In this document: one piece after another, positions 36,501 to 45,180 of the stretch
Layout of the letters: every line of letters starts with the position of its first letter
Position numbering within the stretch: position 1 is the first letter of the stretch
Assembly (NCBI GenBank): GCA_949825045.1
Contig: OX463829.1
Location: 19,934,715-19,998,714 of the forward strand
DNA from: Argyresthia goedartella
Lineage: Eukaryota > Arthropoda > Insecta > Lepidoptera > Argyresthiidae
Length of the DNA stretch: 64,000 nucleotides
Direction of reading: 5' to 3'
The notes under the pieces: generated by a model
Seen by the model: only the letters and a program-made list of their open reading frames with translations
What the model was told of the DNA's origin: nothing
Databases searched by the model: none
Program-made: the position numbers and the translations under genes

Positions 36501-39500
36501 GCGTGGCGCCGGGGTCCTGCTCCGACGGCTTGAGCACGCAGGTGTTGCCGGTGACCAGCGCCGGCGGGAACATCCACAGCGGGATCATTACCGGGAAGTT
36601 GAACGCGGCCACACCTGGCAAGCGGTTACAGTAAATTGTTTACATCGCCGTTTCGCCTACGTTTAGTCTGTTATTCAATACTCAATTTTGCTTGATAGCG
36701 ACCTAACCTATTGCCTCAGCTATGGAGATGTGCAGGTTTGCAATCGTTTTATGGTTTCACTATTTAACAAGCAAATAAAATGTTTGAAAAATCTTCCCAT
36801 GCAGTTTTTAAAGGTCCGACGAAGGTAACCCTGTAATCCTTCTGAACTTTAAAAGCGCCCAGAGGGCCAATACTTTGAAAGTTGTTTCACGGCTTGGTAC
36901 CCTCAAATTTAGGTATTTTAGGTAGGTTGGTTGATTAGGGGACGACAAGACCCCTTAATATATGATGATGAGGTATGATTGGTTTTGTGAGGATGAGTTC
37001 ATGTGAATAACAAACACTTACCAGCGACCACGCCTAGAGGAGTCTTGTAGCTGTGCGTGTCCATGTCTTTCGCGATGTTCTGGATGCAGTCACCAAGCTG
37101 TAGAGTTGTGATGCTGCAACAGTGCTCCACCAGCTCTGTAGGGTAAACGAGGTTTAGAATGGGAATTATCATTTTCCGAGAAATCTTTACCCTCCTCCTA
37201 GTCGATTTGGATAAAAAGTAACGTTTTTAATATCTAGCACATAAACTATGTGTGTGCTAATTTCATTGAAATCCGTTCTGAAGTTTTTCCGTGAAGCATA
37301 AACATCCAAACATCCATACCTATATCCCTTATAATACGTATATGATAATTAGGATAAGGTATTAAAATCCTTGTTAGTGAAGCTAGTTTCTTTATCTATA
37401 TTGATAAAACTAAAATGCTTAGGCGACATTTAAAATTACTTAAAGTTTAACATGCAGATGGCCGAAAGCCACCACATATTTAACTTTAATAAATAATTGA
37501 CCGAGCGAGCGAAGCGTCCAGTTTCGAGATTGGCCATAAATGCCTTTGTCCGTCCGTCTGTTCTCGCCTACAGGTCACAATTTTCAATCGTTTGTGACGG
37601 AAATTGGCACACAATTTATTTTTTAGTCGATCCCGATTTTTGACTGGGGGGAAATTAGGGGGGGGAAAGGGGGAAGTTTGCTGTAGCTGTATTTTAGCGG
37701 GTTTGAATCAAATTTGAGGGTCACACTAAGGACTTCATTCTACACTAGATATTAAGAAAATAATCCAAAAGGGGGAGTGGAGGGGGAGGCACTTCAGGCT
37801 ATTTTCTACCACCCTGTAGTGTCACTAGGTTGTAGTGTGACTCATAGACCACAAGTTAAATAGGCGAATTCCCAAAGTTCATTCAATTTGAACCAATAGA
37901 TTGGAAACGACAGCCGTTCAAAGGTCCGTCATTTTGTCACTGACCGACTCATCATCGATCATTAAAATTCTAATGGTTTGAAGGGCTTTCGAGATCGACT
38001 GTTCTCACAGGACCGCTAGTAATAAATGTACCCCATTAATGTCCCCACCGAGGGGCACAAGCCTTTGCCCGGGTACGAGTAAGATTGAGCCATACACCAT
38101 ACTCAGTGCGGGTCGATGGGGAGGGATTTTTACGACTACTACTATCAAGTAGCGATAGTAGCCAGGACTAGTTAACGTGTCATCCGAAACACAGAACGTC
38201 CGATACTGTACTTAAGATAAATTAATCTCCTCATTTCTAAATTATCAGCATCGGATTCAAACCTGCATCTCCTGCGTGAGGAGCAAGCGTGAAACCCACT
38301 AGATCACGGAGCTCATTTTAAGCCTTGGTAGTAAGTTCAAAACCAATGAAAATTTGAGGCCTATGCCCAGCCGTGGGTTCATCTGGGCTGTTTATAATGA
38401 TTATTGATTATATTTGAAATAATAACACTCACGGATGCCCCTGAGGACGTCTCCCTCCGCATCAGCGATGGTCTTGCCCTGCTCCTCCGTGATCTTCGCA
38501 GCCAGCCGGCTCTGGTTCTCTCGGAGCAGACGGGCGAACCTGGAATATGTACCCGTAAACTCATGACTTCTATGTACACCTGGGAACACTCTAGGACGCA
38601 AAAAAAAAAATGTTAGTTTTCTCAAGTAACGGTTTTGACTATCTTACGTTGACAAATACAAATCCGTTGCATGTATGTGGGGTGAGTGAGTGAACATGTA
38701 GCGTATCGTTATTATGTATTTCTGATATTAATCGCAAATGATCAGCCAATCGGCCAATCAGAAGACGAGTCGACAGGCAAGAGATCTTATAGCTTTGGTA
38801 TAAGAGCTAATTGGCTTGCGAGTTCGAAATGAAAATCGCAAAACTGGCATCAGTTCTTTATTCAAATAAGTACATAGTTGTTTACCTATTTTTACTCAAA
38901 CAAAGCAAGTAATGTGTTCATTATGTTGACAACCTTCTCTGAGCAAAGTCGACATTGCCGCGCTACTTGGAGGAGCCAGAAAAGGTGCCGTGACTTCCTG
39001 TGAAAATCCATTACTGTCGTGTTTTAGCGACCGGCAATTTTCTGTGAAAAACCATGATTGTCGAGCTTTGTTTCCAAAATGGTAAAATAAAATAGTGCAA
39101 AAAGGCTTTATTCGGAATTTGGTATGTATGTGTGACAAAAAAAAGAGCGGGATATCTTCTTCCCACTGTCAATTTTCTTTCCAATATTTTGTTGCATGCC
39201 AAAACAATTGTGAAAAATGAATACCAAATACAAATACCTAACGCCGCACCAGCATAAATACAAACTAGTATCAGTAACATAAACCCTGGAAAGGCAGTCT
39301 TAAATTTTAGTACATTTACAAATTGTCATTTTTATTATATAAATTATTACTAGGTATAATAAGCTGGTTTTATTTAATTAATCGCTTTATTTGAGTAAAG
39401 TACTATACAAGCCTTGGTCGTTAATGACTGCACTGCTGGCCACACTATGAAGGCCTCGAGCTTAGCTAAGCTTGGTCACCATTGCAGCCTTTGATGTCCG

Positions 39501-42500
39501 AGCTATAAAAGCCTCGGCCTTCGGTCTTGGCTTTTATTCCAGCTTGTCAAACAAAGGCTGCAATGCTGATCGAGCTGTGTAGGCCTTGAGCTGCGCTGTG
39601 CTGCGTTTTCGGCCACCAACAGTGCGACCAGCAACGCAGTCATTACAGACCGCGACAGTAATGTACTATTAAATATTCGGTTGTAATAATAACTTGTCGG
39701 TTATATTATCCACCACTCGTAGATAGTAGGTAGAGTGAATGTTCGAATACGAAGTTAAACGAAACGTCTCGCGGCGGCGGCGCGGGGTGCGCGGAGCGGG
39801 CCAACTAGGTGGGTGACGTCACATCACGAATGCACGGGTATATTAGCCACACCGAATTTTTAACAATGAAATTCTGTAATTTATTGCAAATTATTCCATT
39901 CTATCAAGTTAATATCGGCTCACCGTCTACTGAAAAAATGAAGATAACTTTTATTATGTCATAGGACTTATGGATCTGCCACACGGCAGGAAGCCACTTC
40001 ACGGCTGGAAGCAATTTGCCAGCAAGTCGCCGACAATCTCAGGAGTCATTCAAGGGTTGGTGTGCAGATAAGGGGGCGCCAAGGAAAAAAAACTTATTTT
40101 TTTTTTTGTTCCGCCCCCTTATCGACACTCTGGCCCATTCAAGTACTACGCAAGCACCAAAGTGTGGTTGGGGAGGATCATCGCTTAGCTTATTTTTTAT
40201 GTAAGGGGGGACGAGGGTTTCTGGATGGTGATAACGTTAGCAATATTTTACCAAATATTTTGTTTTAGTAAAACAAAATGAATAAAAATATAGTTTATAT
40301 GATAAAAAATCCAATAATACGATGTTAATAATTTGCCTTTCGCGCATGATGTGTTTGGAAAGACAAAACAAAAACGAACAAATATTACTAAAATTAAGCT
40401 TTCGTAATACTTGAATGTCCCCTCACAGCAAGTCCGAACGTTCGCCTCCTCGTCGCCCGCACAAGTAGACTCTTGACGAGTTTTGAACTCTTTTACCAAG
40501 CCATAACGTTGAAAATCGCGGGTCATCGGACATAAAGCGACTACGCTGCAGACGCTGCTTGTTGTCAGCTTGCAGGCAAGCACCTCTTCTGCCGTGTAGC
40601 AGATCCTTTAGCTACACAGTGAGGGTAGTTGAAACAATGAGCAAGTTTCTACAGTATAGCAGCATGAACACCACGTTAGATAAGAGACAACGCTATGAGC
40701 CTATCTCCTTCTCCTTGTCTCGCTGGAAAAGGAAAAGAATAGTGACACATAATTCTGTCCCTTACCTTCATTGTGTGGTGAAATTACCGTCAGAACTTTA
40801 AAGCGCCTATTCAAGTAAGCTTACTTGAACATGAGTTGCTGGCGAGTCAAGATGGTGCTCTGACTCCATGACTTGTACGCGTTCTTAGCGGCGCCCAATG
40901 CGGCGCATAGCTCCTCCTGTGTCGTCTCTGGCACCCTGAAATAAGGAAGAAGCAATGTAAATAATTATCATCTTCATAGTCCGTCTTTTTATTAATTGGC
41001 TTGCTAATTAAACCTCTTTTGAGGTTAATTTTGCCAGTCAAGTGTATTTGAAAAATCACAATTTGTAATGTCTTAAGAATTATTTGTTGCTTCTTAGCAC
41101 TACGCAGGAGGATGTGAATGGCTGTAGGAACCAAGTATTCTGCTTCCCATCATCATCTTCATCATCATTAAGCAAAGCAGGTTAGGGAAGTGAATCCACC
41201 CACTTTTGAGTACCTATAGTCTTTCTCTCACATACACATCACTCAACTCAGATTTGTGATAGCCACTGAGTCTTCTGACCATGTGGTAGGTGGAGCGATG
41301 ACTGGTTTTGTGCTCCTCTTGGCCACAAGTCGTTTACCAACCTAGTCCATGTATTCTATAATTATATCCATCTATCCAGCCTCCTCCTACTGCTGAATAA
41401 TAACCAACAATAACAACTTAATTTCCCTAAATAGACACAAACAGTTCAGTTCTTCTATTACATAAGTTCAAAATGAAAGGCGCCATTAGATCTATTGTAA
41501 AGGCAAATTAACTTGGAGCCTACACAGAAACAGTACCAATTCATGTATGTGGTATTGATTAAAATTCTTGTGAGAACTTTGTCGTAATTGTGGGTGACAC
41601 TGCACAGTTCCTATGTGAATTTCATTGTATTTCAATGTGTTGATGTTATTGGCTATAAAGTAAAGCAGGTTTATCCGTTTTATTTATAAAATGAATTTTT
41701 AAGTATCCACAGTAGTACTCTACTATGTATATCTGTGATATGATAATACTAAATTGTTTATTTTATTTTTTTATAACCAACAATTTGCATTTTATAAAGA
41801 GTTGTATCACATATGACTAATTAATTATGATATTAAGTTTTCTCGTATAGTAAAAATCAGGTACCTATTTAAAATATCAGATATTATGAATAACCTGTTT
41901 GATTCTTTGTTGCTTATTTTAAATGAAATCTCAAGATATATGAAATATTTTTATCTTGTTCAGCAATCATCAATTATCATAGTCTATTTGCCCCCCAGAT
42001 AAGTTGCTAAGGGTGATAACAATAAACTCCATTTCACAGTATAAAAACAGATAAGTAGGCATTCAATCTTATCATACATTCAGTACCTAACACAAACATA
42101 AGATCTTACATAATATAATCAACTTGAAATCTGGCAAATAAGGTAGGTAAGCGAGCAACTCTTATCCTACACATGGAAATATATTACTTCAATATACTGG
42201 CACTGATAAATTTTAAGAAACTCTGGATTGAATATTTAAAAAAAAAGTTAGTTCTAAAGTAACTGTAGAAGAATAATTTAAGTAGAGAGTACTTTGATTG
42301 TCATTATCTCAACTACATTTATAAAGGATAGTGCAGTTAGATCTGGTTAAAATTACTAAAAAGAAAAATACGCAAAAAAAATAACTCTTTTACTAACCTT
42401 CCGATGACTTCATTTGTGGCAGGGTTGGTCAGCTCAATCCAATTATTAGTCTTGGATTCTACATACTGACCATCAATGAACAATTTGGTGGATGGTGCCG

Positions 42501-43125
42501 AGCCGCTGTATCCTCGCCGGAGCAACTGTAGAGACTGGGAGGAAATAGACAATCACTTTCACTTCCACATCAGGATTTATAGGTATGAAAGAAGGACTGT
42601 GAAGGAAATGATATAATATAGCAGTAAAGCAAGACTAAAACCTACAAGAGCTGAGACCTTCACTGCGCAGTAAGGGACCATGTACTTGATTCCAATGTTG
42701 AATAATGGAGTAATTTTAAATACCAAATTGCTTAAATTATGTATAGAGTCTTCCTTTGTTTGTTCAGAATAAACTTAGCTGCCTTTGTCTACATACTGTG
42801 ATTAAATCCCTAGTTCTTTTATCTGTGATATAGAGTCCAGTCTTATGATTGCATGGAAGGTGTGATTTACCTGAGTGACCAAATGAGTTTTTCACAACAC
42901 GGATATGAGGTAATATTGGAATCCCTTACATACTGTTCAACAGAAATTACTGATCAGTTTATGAGGGGTACACCTAACCCGTAACCTAAAACACAACTTC
43001 TTTAGCGGTCTGAAAAAACATAAACTGTGAGTCAAATAGAAGTCTACAAAAACAATTTGAAAAAACAGAAAATAGCCGGCAAGTAAAATTAGAGGACTTA
43101 CTTCTGATTTCAATAGCTTCAACAT
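18082..43125 (-). CDS. ALDH6A1: Methylmalonate-semialdehyde dehydrogenase (acylating), whole gene, 10 coding exons
   Basis: Mitochondrial CoA- and NAD-dependent enzyme of valine and thymine breakdown; it turns methylmalonate semialdehyde into propionyl-CoA and CO2, and malonate semialdehyde into acetyl-CoA. Exons: 43125-43102, 42534-42398, 40935-40825, 38539-38433, 37135-37022, 36614-36448, 35018-34898, 29305-29156, 19106-18966, 18566-18082. They sum to 1557 nt, 518 residues plus stop, close to the 535 of the human enzyme. Every intron is GT/AG and phases agree. The N-terminus (residues 1-19) is basic and amphipathic with RRGYSG, a mitochondrial targeting signal. Visible landmarks are [14 protein letters not shown] in exon 6, the NAD-site segment FVGGDAAGK in exon 7, the catalytic Cys301 in [11 protein letters not shown] in exon 8, and EEIFGPV and SFTG in exon 10. 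No coding break was found, so the gene looks intact. Introns 7 (5.6 kb) and 8 (10 kb) are filled with transposons. The spliced model is inferred; UTRs were not placed. Confidence 0.95.
18567..18965 (-). other. ALDH6A1 intron 9
   Basis: A 399-base intron with GTAACA donor and AAATCCACAG acceptor, AT-rich, without a recognised insertion. Confidence 0.85.
18966..19106 (-). CDS. ALDH6A1: ALDH6A1 exon 9
   Basis: Begins after TCCCCACCAG and codes [34 protein letters not shown] and [13 protein letters not shown]. One base of Gly precedes GTAACA. It sits 10 kb from exon 8. Confidence 0.95.
19107..20440. other. 3' part of ALDH6A1 intron 8 with a degenerate satellite
   Basis: At about 19555-19660 is a decayed (CCATCCTT)n array (plus strand TCCCTCCATCCTTTTATCC) followed by a T run at 19669-19684. 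This is the same satellite as at 28065-28905, on the far side of the BEL/Pao element. From 19690 to 20440 nothing was recognised. Confidence 0.6.
20964..22466 (-). pseudogene. Env-like gene, baculovirus F-protein type, frameshifted and truncated
   Basis: Follows pol in the order expected of an insect endogenous retrovirus. Pieces are 22445-22071, 22067-21375, about 21374-21225 and 21188-20964. The first has a furin-like basic site (RRRHRR) followed by a glycine-rich hydrophobic stretch of about 15 residues, the layout of the F-protein cleavage site and fusion peptide. The second has heptad-like helices. Farther on, Cys residues spaced as in the F ectodomain can be seen. Stops lie at 22071, 21375 and about 21225, and I found no transmembrane segment or cytoplasmic tail. 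It cannot make a working protein as it stands. Family known from baculovirus F and errantivirus env; placement is by motif recognition. Confidence 0.65.
22467..23417 (-). pseudogene. BEL/Pao integrase C-terminus, running into env start
   Basis: Continues the integrase core ([17 protein letters not shown] with the second Asp, then [20 protein letters not shown] with the catalytic Glu), then the C-terminal domain ([20 protein letters not shown]). The same frame then codes a hydrophobic signal-like stretch ([20 protein letters not shown]) followed by Asn-rich sequence, the probable N-terminus of the env-like protein. It stops at 22467. Confidence 0.8.
23448..25238 (-). pseudogene. BEL/Pao pol, RT C-terminus, RNase H and integrase N-terminus
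   Basis: Opens at [13 protein letters not shown] (the YMDD catalytic box), then the BEL/Pao-specific [20 protein letters not shown], an RNase H-like [19 protein letters not shown] with [12 protein letters not shown], the integrase zinc-binding region (HQLTFHGG, then CVTSR) and the first catalytic Asp (CGVDYTG). It stops at 23448 inside the integrase core after [12 protein letters not shown]. Integrase continues in another frame from 23417. Confidence 0.85.
25227..25275. repeat. Perfect 24-bp inverted repeat inside the BEL/Pao RT
   Basis: AGACTCTGCCACTTGAGCTG plus CTTC, one central base, then the exact reverse complement. It sits directly before the YMDD codons and adds an in-frame stop. One arm is the normal coding sequence; the other looks like an inverted copy of it. 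Confidence 0.95.
25340..26413 (-). pseudogene. BEL/Pao pol, N-terminal part; protease deleted
   Basis: Starts with a zinc-knuckle-like [14 protein letters not shown], then jumps straight to the segment that normally follows the protease ([40 protein letters not shown]). The aspartic protease with its ALLD.GSQ-type motif is absent. The RT palm follows ([30 protein letters not shown]). The frame ends at a TAG at 25340 where a Tyr codon is expected. Confidence 0.8.
26471..27568 (-). pseudogene. BEL/Pao gag, frameshifted
   Basis: Three consecutive frames: 27568-27356 ([20 protein letters not shown]), 27377-27177, and 27037-26471 ([20 protein letters not shown], then [17 protein letters not shown] and [14 protein letters not shown]). 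The last is the DUF1759-type capsid region of BEL/Pao gag (F.G....W..F...F....H....). At least two frameshifts separate them. Product would be the structural polyprotein of virus-like particles. Confidence 0.75.
27775..28060 (-). repeat. Candidate 5' LTR of the BEL/Pao element
   Basis: Minus-strand sequence ends in CCCCAAACA at 27775, next to a putative primer-binding site (TTGGTCCTTCGAGCC). The outer end near 28060 is uncertain because the octamer satellite starts there. No second copy was confirmed. Confidence 0.4.
28061..28905. repeat. (CCATCCTT)n octanucleotide satellite, two blocks
   Basis: Blocks at about 28065-28245 and 28415-28905, the purest at 28700-28845. Variant units with CCGTCCTT and CCTCCCAT are mixed in. 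Because eight is not a multiple of three, each strand reads the same octapeptide cycle in all three frames (FHPSILPS on plus, EGWKDGRM on minus), which produces long false open frames (28364-29026, 28486-28923, 28548-28829, 28682-29161). These are not genes. Between the blocks, 28246-28414 is an AT-rich spacer. Confidence 0.95.
28929..29155 (-). pseudogene. Two tandem partial copies of ALDH6A1 exon 8 with donor
   Basis: A 128-base period runs from the true exon into intron 8: the word TGYCCGGCGGCTCCGAACGC starts at 28935, 29063 and 29191. Each unit holds the 3' part of the exon ([14 protein letters not shown] and on), the donor GTCAGT and about 40 bases of intron. The middle copy (about 29120-29028) keeps [13 protein letters not shown] and its donor. 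The outer copy has lost about 26 bases, including the catalytic-Cys codon. Upstream of the copied exon part the reading resembles [10 protein letters not shown] rather than [10 protein letters not shown]. No good acceptor precedes the copies, so they are probably not spliced in. Confidence 0.85.
29156..29305 (-). CDS. ALDH6A1: ALDH6A1 exon 8 (catalytic Cys)
   Basis: Begins after TTTCCATCAG and codes [20 protein letters not shown], then [20 protein letters not shown], with the nucleophile Cys at residue 301 just after Arg, as in this family. It ends with one base of Gly before GTCAGT. Two tandem copies of its 3' half follow directly in intron 8. Confidence 0.95.
30037..30351 (-). pseudogene. 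Transib transposase C-terminal fragment
   Basis: Residues 1-70 read [20 protein letters not shown], then [20 protein letters not shown] and [17 protein letters not shown], the arrangement of the Transib/RAG1 C-terminal catalytic region (HK...H...II, a Glu-containing SE...E.RNK helix, then R.R...RK.SR). The usual SEEASEARNK appears shortened to SKEARNK, so the catalytic Glu spacing is altered. Upstream domains are missing here. The last 30 residues come from the inverted repeat. Confidence 0.6.
30868..31330 (+). pseudogene. CR1/Jockey-like LINE C-terminal fragment inside the Transib relic
   Basis: Reads [20 protein letters not shown], then [20 protein letters not shown], the thumb-end pattern (YG...WGN......I...QKR..RII) of CR1/Jockey reverse transcriptases; later [12 protein letters not shown] and LLNFK continue in another frame. 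It is opposite in strand to the transposase fragments. Confidence 0.7.
31697..32100 (-). pseudogene. Possible N-terminal part of the same Transib transposase
   Basis: In two frames the minus strand reads [20 protein letters not shown], then [13 protein letters not shown], then [20 protein letters not shown], with a frameshift near 31830 and a stop near 31950. The ...FEELS.KQKKRR......S.EEL pattern and its place at the 5' side of the inverted-repeat element suggest a transposase N-terminus. No catalytic motif is visible. Confidence 0.35.
32951..33815 (-). pseudogene. LINE reverse-transcriptase fragment, second family, in intron 7
   Basis: Motifs in order: [20 protein letters not shown] (motif A with catalytic Asp, about 33735-33670), [20 protein letters not shown] (about 33557-33500), FSYADDTA-like sequence near 33470 interrupted by an A/T-rich change, [20 protein letters not shown], and [20 protein letters not shown] (from about 33225). 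It ends [11 protein letters not shown]. Stops and frameshifts break it into three frames (33579-33815, 33280-33477, 32951-33283). Confidence 0.75.
34036..34650 (+). pseudogene. LINE reverse-transcriptase C-terminal fragment, third family, in intron 7
   Basis: Reads [33 protein letters not shown], then in the next frame [40 protein letters not shown], and finally [18 protein letters not shown] and [11 protein letters not shown]. The LE..Q..ATK...GL....Y..RL..L.L..LE.RR.RGDL pattern is the standard tail of CR1-like reverse transcriptases of metazoans. Frame changes near 34185 and 34440 inactivate it. Confidence 0.8.
34898..35018 (-). CDS. ALDH6A1: ALDH6A1 exon 7
   Basis: Begins after TTGTTCCAG and codes [20 protein letters not shown] then [20 protein letters not shown], the nucleotide-binding FVG....G turn. 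One base of Gly precedes the GTACGT donor. Confidence 0.95.
35713..35815 (-). pseudogene. Partial copy of ALDH6A1 exon 6 (3' half plus intron start)
   Basis: Lies 0.6 kb into intron 6. Minus strand reads [20 protein letters not shown] then VNV, against [20 protein letters not shown] in the true exon, and identity continues about 30 bases into the intron (to ATCGGGGCACTA on plus). Two bases are missing at the donor, so GTGAGT has become GTGTCT. No acceptor side was copied. It is a dead pseudo-exon. Confidence 0.85.
36448..36614 (-). CDS. ALDH6A1: ALDH6A1 exon 6
   Basis: Begins after TTGCCAG and codes [20 protein letters not shown], then the [13 protein letters not shown] segment, ending GLVN in phase 0 before GTGAGT. 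The 3' half is duplicated in the next intron at about 35713-35815. Confidence 0.95.
37022..37135 (-). CDS. ALDH6A1: ALDH6A1 exon 5
   Basis: Begins after CCCTACAG and codes [16 protein letters not shown] to YKTPLGVVA, ending with one base of Gly before GTAAGT. It matches the VVEHACS..KDMD..SYR.PLGVCAG segment of the family. Confidence 0.95.
37497..37860 (+). repeat. GACCGAGCGAGCGAAG repeat family with G-rich runs
   Basis: Starts ATTGACCGAGCGAGCGAAGC and CAGTTTCGAGATTGGCC. Related pieces lie at 44585-44760 (same strand) and 10300-10420 (inverted). It includes G-rich stretches at 37645-37673 and 37765-37785. In intron 4 of ALDH6A1. Confidence 0.65.
38030..38314 (-). mobile_element. tRNA-derived SINE in ALDH6A1 intron 4
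   Basis: On minus it begins GAGCTCCGTGATCTAGTGGG (A-box TGATCTAGTGG at about 38306-38296) and has B box GGTTTGAATCC at about 38264-38254. The body runs through GTTTCGGATGACACGTTAAC, CGACCCGCACTGAGTATGGT, and the tail CCTCGGTGGGGACATTAATG. Both RNA polymerase III boxes are well kept. Confidence 0.8.
38433..38539 (-). CDS. ALDH6A1: ALDH6A1 exon 4
   Basis: Begins after TATTCCAG, completes Lys and codes [20 protein letters not shown] then [15 protein letters not shown], the family signature EQGKT.ADAEGDV.RG. One base of the next codon precedes GTGAGT. Confidence 0.95.
38540..40824 (-). other. ALDH6A1 intron 3
   Basis: Holds the fold-back at 39449-39590, a short GC-rich patch at about 39770-39800 and a T run at 40097-40108. 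Open frames at 40248-40583 (minus) and 38896-39280 (minus) have no recognised domain and are probably chance. Confidence 0.6.
39449..39590. repeat. Fold-back element in ALDH6A1 intron 3
   Basis: Nested inverted pieces: AAGGCCTCGAGCT / AGGCCTTGAGCT-like ends reversed, ATTGCAGCCTTTG against CAAAGGCTGCAAT, and ATAAAAGCC against GGCTTTTAT, around the central TCGGCCTTCGGTCT. Together they form an imperfect hairpin of about 140 bases. Confidence 0.65.
40825..40935 (-). CDS. ALDH6A1: ALDH6A1 exon 3
   Basis: Begins after TTTCAG, completes Arg and reads [20 protein letters not shown] and so on to RQQLMF. It ends with AA before GTAAGC. This is the cofactor-domain helix region in the ALDH family. Confidence 0.93.
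40936..42397 (-). other. ALDH6A1 intron 2
   Basis: AT-rich; a CATCATCATCTTCATCATCA microsatellite at about 41149-41168. No gene or recognised element otherwise. Confidence 0.7.
42398..42534 (-). CDS. ALDH6A1: ALDH6A1 exon 2
   Basis: Begins after TTTCCTCCCAG and codes [19 protein letters not shown] and onward to NEVIGR, the N-terminal strand of the ALDH fold. It ends with two bases of an Arg codon before GTTAGT. The presequence cleavage site probably lies near RRGYSG. Confidence 0.93.
43102..43125 (-). CDS. ALDH6A1: ALDH6A1 exon 1 (start of targeting peptide)
   Basis: Codes MLKLLKSE and ends in phase 0 at a consensus GTAAGT donor. The ATG at 43125 is chosen because it gives a short basic mitochondrial presequence once joined to exon 2. 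A TTG codon two codons upstream is in frame but is not a likely start. Confidence 0.85.
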
Positions 43126-43539
43126 CGTCAAGTTATTTCAAAGACGACGACGGTATTAAATAATGTAGTCAAAACTATATTTCAAGCGGGCAGTCAGGAG
43201 ACTAATAATGTACTCTGTGGTCGGGACTCGGGAGCCAACTGATTAAAATGCAAACGTTCTGACCTTGAATTGATAAAACTTTGACTTGCTTGCTTGAATA
43301 AATTAATACATGCAAAACATCAAAACAAGGCAGCGGCGACGAAGTGTGGCGTGAGAAATGTCAAGTTGACATTTGCCGTGCGTTCCGAACAGTGCTTCCA
43401 TATAACGATATTGAAATTACAGTGTTGCCAGTTAAAAAATACAGGAAATCCAAAAAAATACAGCAAATATCAATTCTGAAATACAGTAAAATTACAGTAA
43501 AACTATGATTAAATATTGAAAGAAAAACAAATAGTTTTA
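43126..43539. promoter_or_regulatory. Upstream region of ALDH6A1 (promoter inferred by position)
   Basis: No TATA box or clear initiator was recognised. A 19-base stretch at about 43205-43223 (TAATAATGTACTCTGTGGT) recurs at about 12905-12923, so part of this region is a dispersed repeat. A hAT fragment begins about 430 bases upstream of the start codon. Confidence 0.3.
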
Positions 43540-43803
43540 ATCATTTATTCTTCTTTATTATTCTTCTAAAACTATTTTTTCATGTTTTTCGTAAATTTTA
43601 GCAGTCATTCGCGAAATCATTTCTTTGTTAGGGTTAAAATTAACACAATTTTCGGAGTTTCTACGAATTGCTTGCTGAGTTAATATGTTTCCTTTAACGG
43701 TACTTGTGATTAGACAGTTCCTCTGCTTGGTTTTTATATTATTTATTTCACTGAACTTGCGTTCACACTCAGCGTTCGAGTGACGCAAAGAAACCACCTT
43801 CAT
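43540..43803 (-). pseudogene. hAT transposase C-terminal (dimerisation) fragment
   Basis: Reads SLRHSNAECERKFSEINNIK then TKQRNCLITSTVKGNIL, the hAT C-terminal pattern (L..SNA..ER.FS..N.IKT..RN.L). About 80 residues; the catalytic part is absent. It lies just upstream of ALDH6A1, on the same strand. Confidence 0.65.
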
Positions 43804-44116
43804 CTCTGCTTGAACTCATTTCTTACAATTATTCAAACATTAATAATTAATAGACCTATAATCCCAAATCTAATATGCTGTATATCTAACTTACTAACTT
43901 AATCTAACTTACTCTTAAGTTTTCAATTCAAGTAGAAAAAAACTGAAATAAATGTAATGGATGAATGAAATGAAAGGAAGATACTCATTCATCCTTTGTC
44001 AGAGAGACGACAACTTTTTGTTAGCCTGTGCCTGTGACGCGTGCACGCGCTCGTCTCTGAATTCCCTCGATTGCTCATGCGTCAATTTCACTTACTTTAG
44101 CACGAGCACACAAGTT

Positions 44117-44195
44117 ACCATAGAACGTAACAAAATTAAATGCGCGTCACGAGCTCGTATTTCGATCGGCATTTAATATTGTTTCGTTCTATGGT
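44117..44195. repeat. 27-bp inverted repeat
   Basis: ACCATAGAACGTAACAAAAT plus TAAATGC against GCATTTAATATTGTTTCGTT plus CTATGGT, with a 25-base centre containing GAGCTC. One or two mismatches. Probably a small TIR or snap-back element. Confidence 0.75.
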
Positions 44196-44196
44196 C

Positions 44197-44764
44197 ATTT
44201 TAATTTTTCTTCAAAGCAGCCAATGGGCGAATAACTGACAATTCTAGTTAAGTTTCGTTCACGCATTGTTATTGATAAATATTGTCAAGAAAAAATACAG
44301 TCTACGAACGAATACAGTAGATCCCTACACTGTATTTTATTATTACAGTATACAGTAAAGAGTTTAAAATAACAGTTAATCTGCTGTAATTACAGTGAAT
44401 CTGGAGGCACTGGTTCCGAGTCACTTCAACAAAACATCGCTCACGTGACGTCACGACCATCATGCCTCCGAGCGGAAAAAGGCGACCATCATTGATATCC
44501 ATCCGGAACGCTTTGAAAGCGACACTGACAGATGACGCTACTATAACCCAACTCTTGTAAGTTATTGTCATTTCGAGTCGTAACAGTTATTGACCGAGCG
44601 AGCGAAGGGCTCCATTTCGACAAGATAGGAGGCCGATTTTTCTTTCGTCTGTCTCTATACATCTCTGTCAGTTCCGGTCTAGGGGCCACAGTTTTCGTAA
44701 AACTTGGCACACGTATTCCTTGTTTTTTTTTGTCGAGCGCTTTTTTCGATTTTCCCTTTTGGGG
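44197..44764. other. AT-rich DNA plus a dispersed repeat fragment
   Basis: At 44585-44760 is a copy of the GACCGAGCGAGCGAAG family. The rest is unrecognised. Confidence 0.5.
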
Positions 44765-44799
44765 TTAACACTTTCGCGGACGATAACCGAATGTCAAGT

Positions 44800-45180
44800 A
44801 TTACGTTTTGGACACATAATTTTGTATGGGAATAAAGGAAACGCTATAGAATTCGTGTCCATTTCCAAGTACTGGGCTACTATGTGATGTGACACAGAAT
44901 GCTATAGAAGTCGAATGCTAATGGAGGCGGTGTCCATTCGTAAGTAATAACACATTAAGTGATGTGACACAGAATTCTATAGAATTCGAACGCCATAGAA
45001 GTCGTGTCCATTTGGAAGAAATAATTTACTGTGTGATGTGACACAGAATGCTATAGAATTCGAACTCTATAGAATTCGTGTCTATTTGCAAGTACAAATT
45101 CACTATGCAATGTGACATAGCATGCTATAGAATTCGAATACTATAGAATCCGCGTCCCATTACAATGCTTGTCGGGCTTG
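44800..45180 (+). repeat. Subterminal tandem repeat of the piggyBac element, about 76-base unit
   Basis: About five units built around GTGATGTGACACAGAATGCT and ATAGAATTCG.A..CTATAG followed by TCGTGTCCATTTG.AAGTA; unit starts are near 44805, 44882, 44957, 45034 and 45108. Confidence 0.85.

Noticed and set aside
40248..40583. 111-residue minus-strand open frame in intron 3
   Set aside because: No domain, hydrophobic low-complexity C-terminus, and it lies in an intron of a conserved gene.
42937..43131. 64-residue frame starting at 43131
   Set aside because: It begins at TTG and only its first residues are coding (exon 1); the remainder is intron 1 after GTAAGT.
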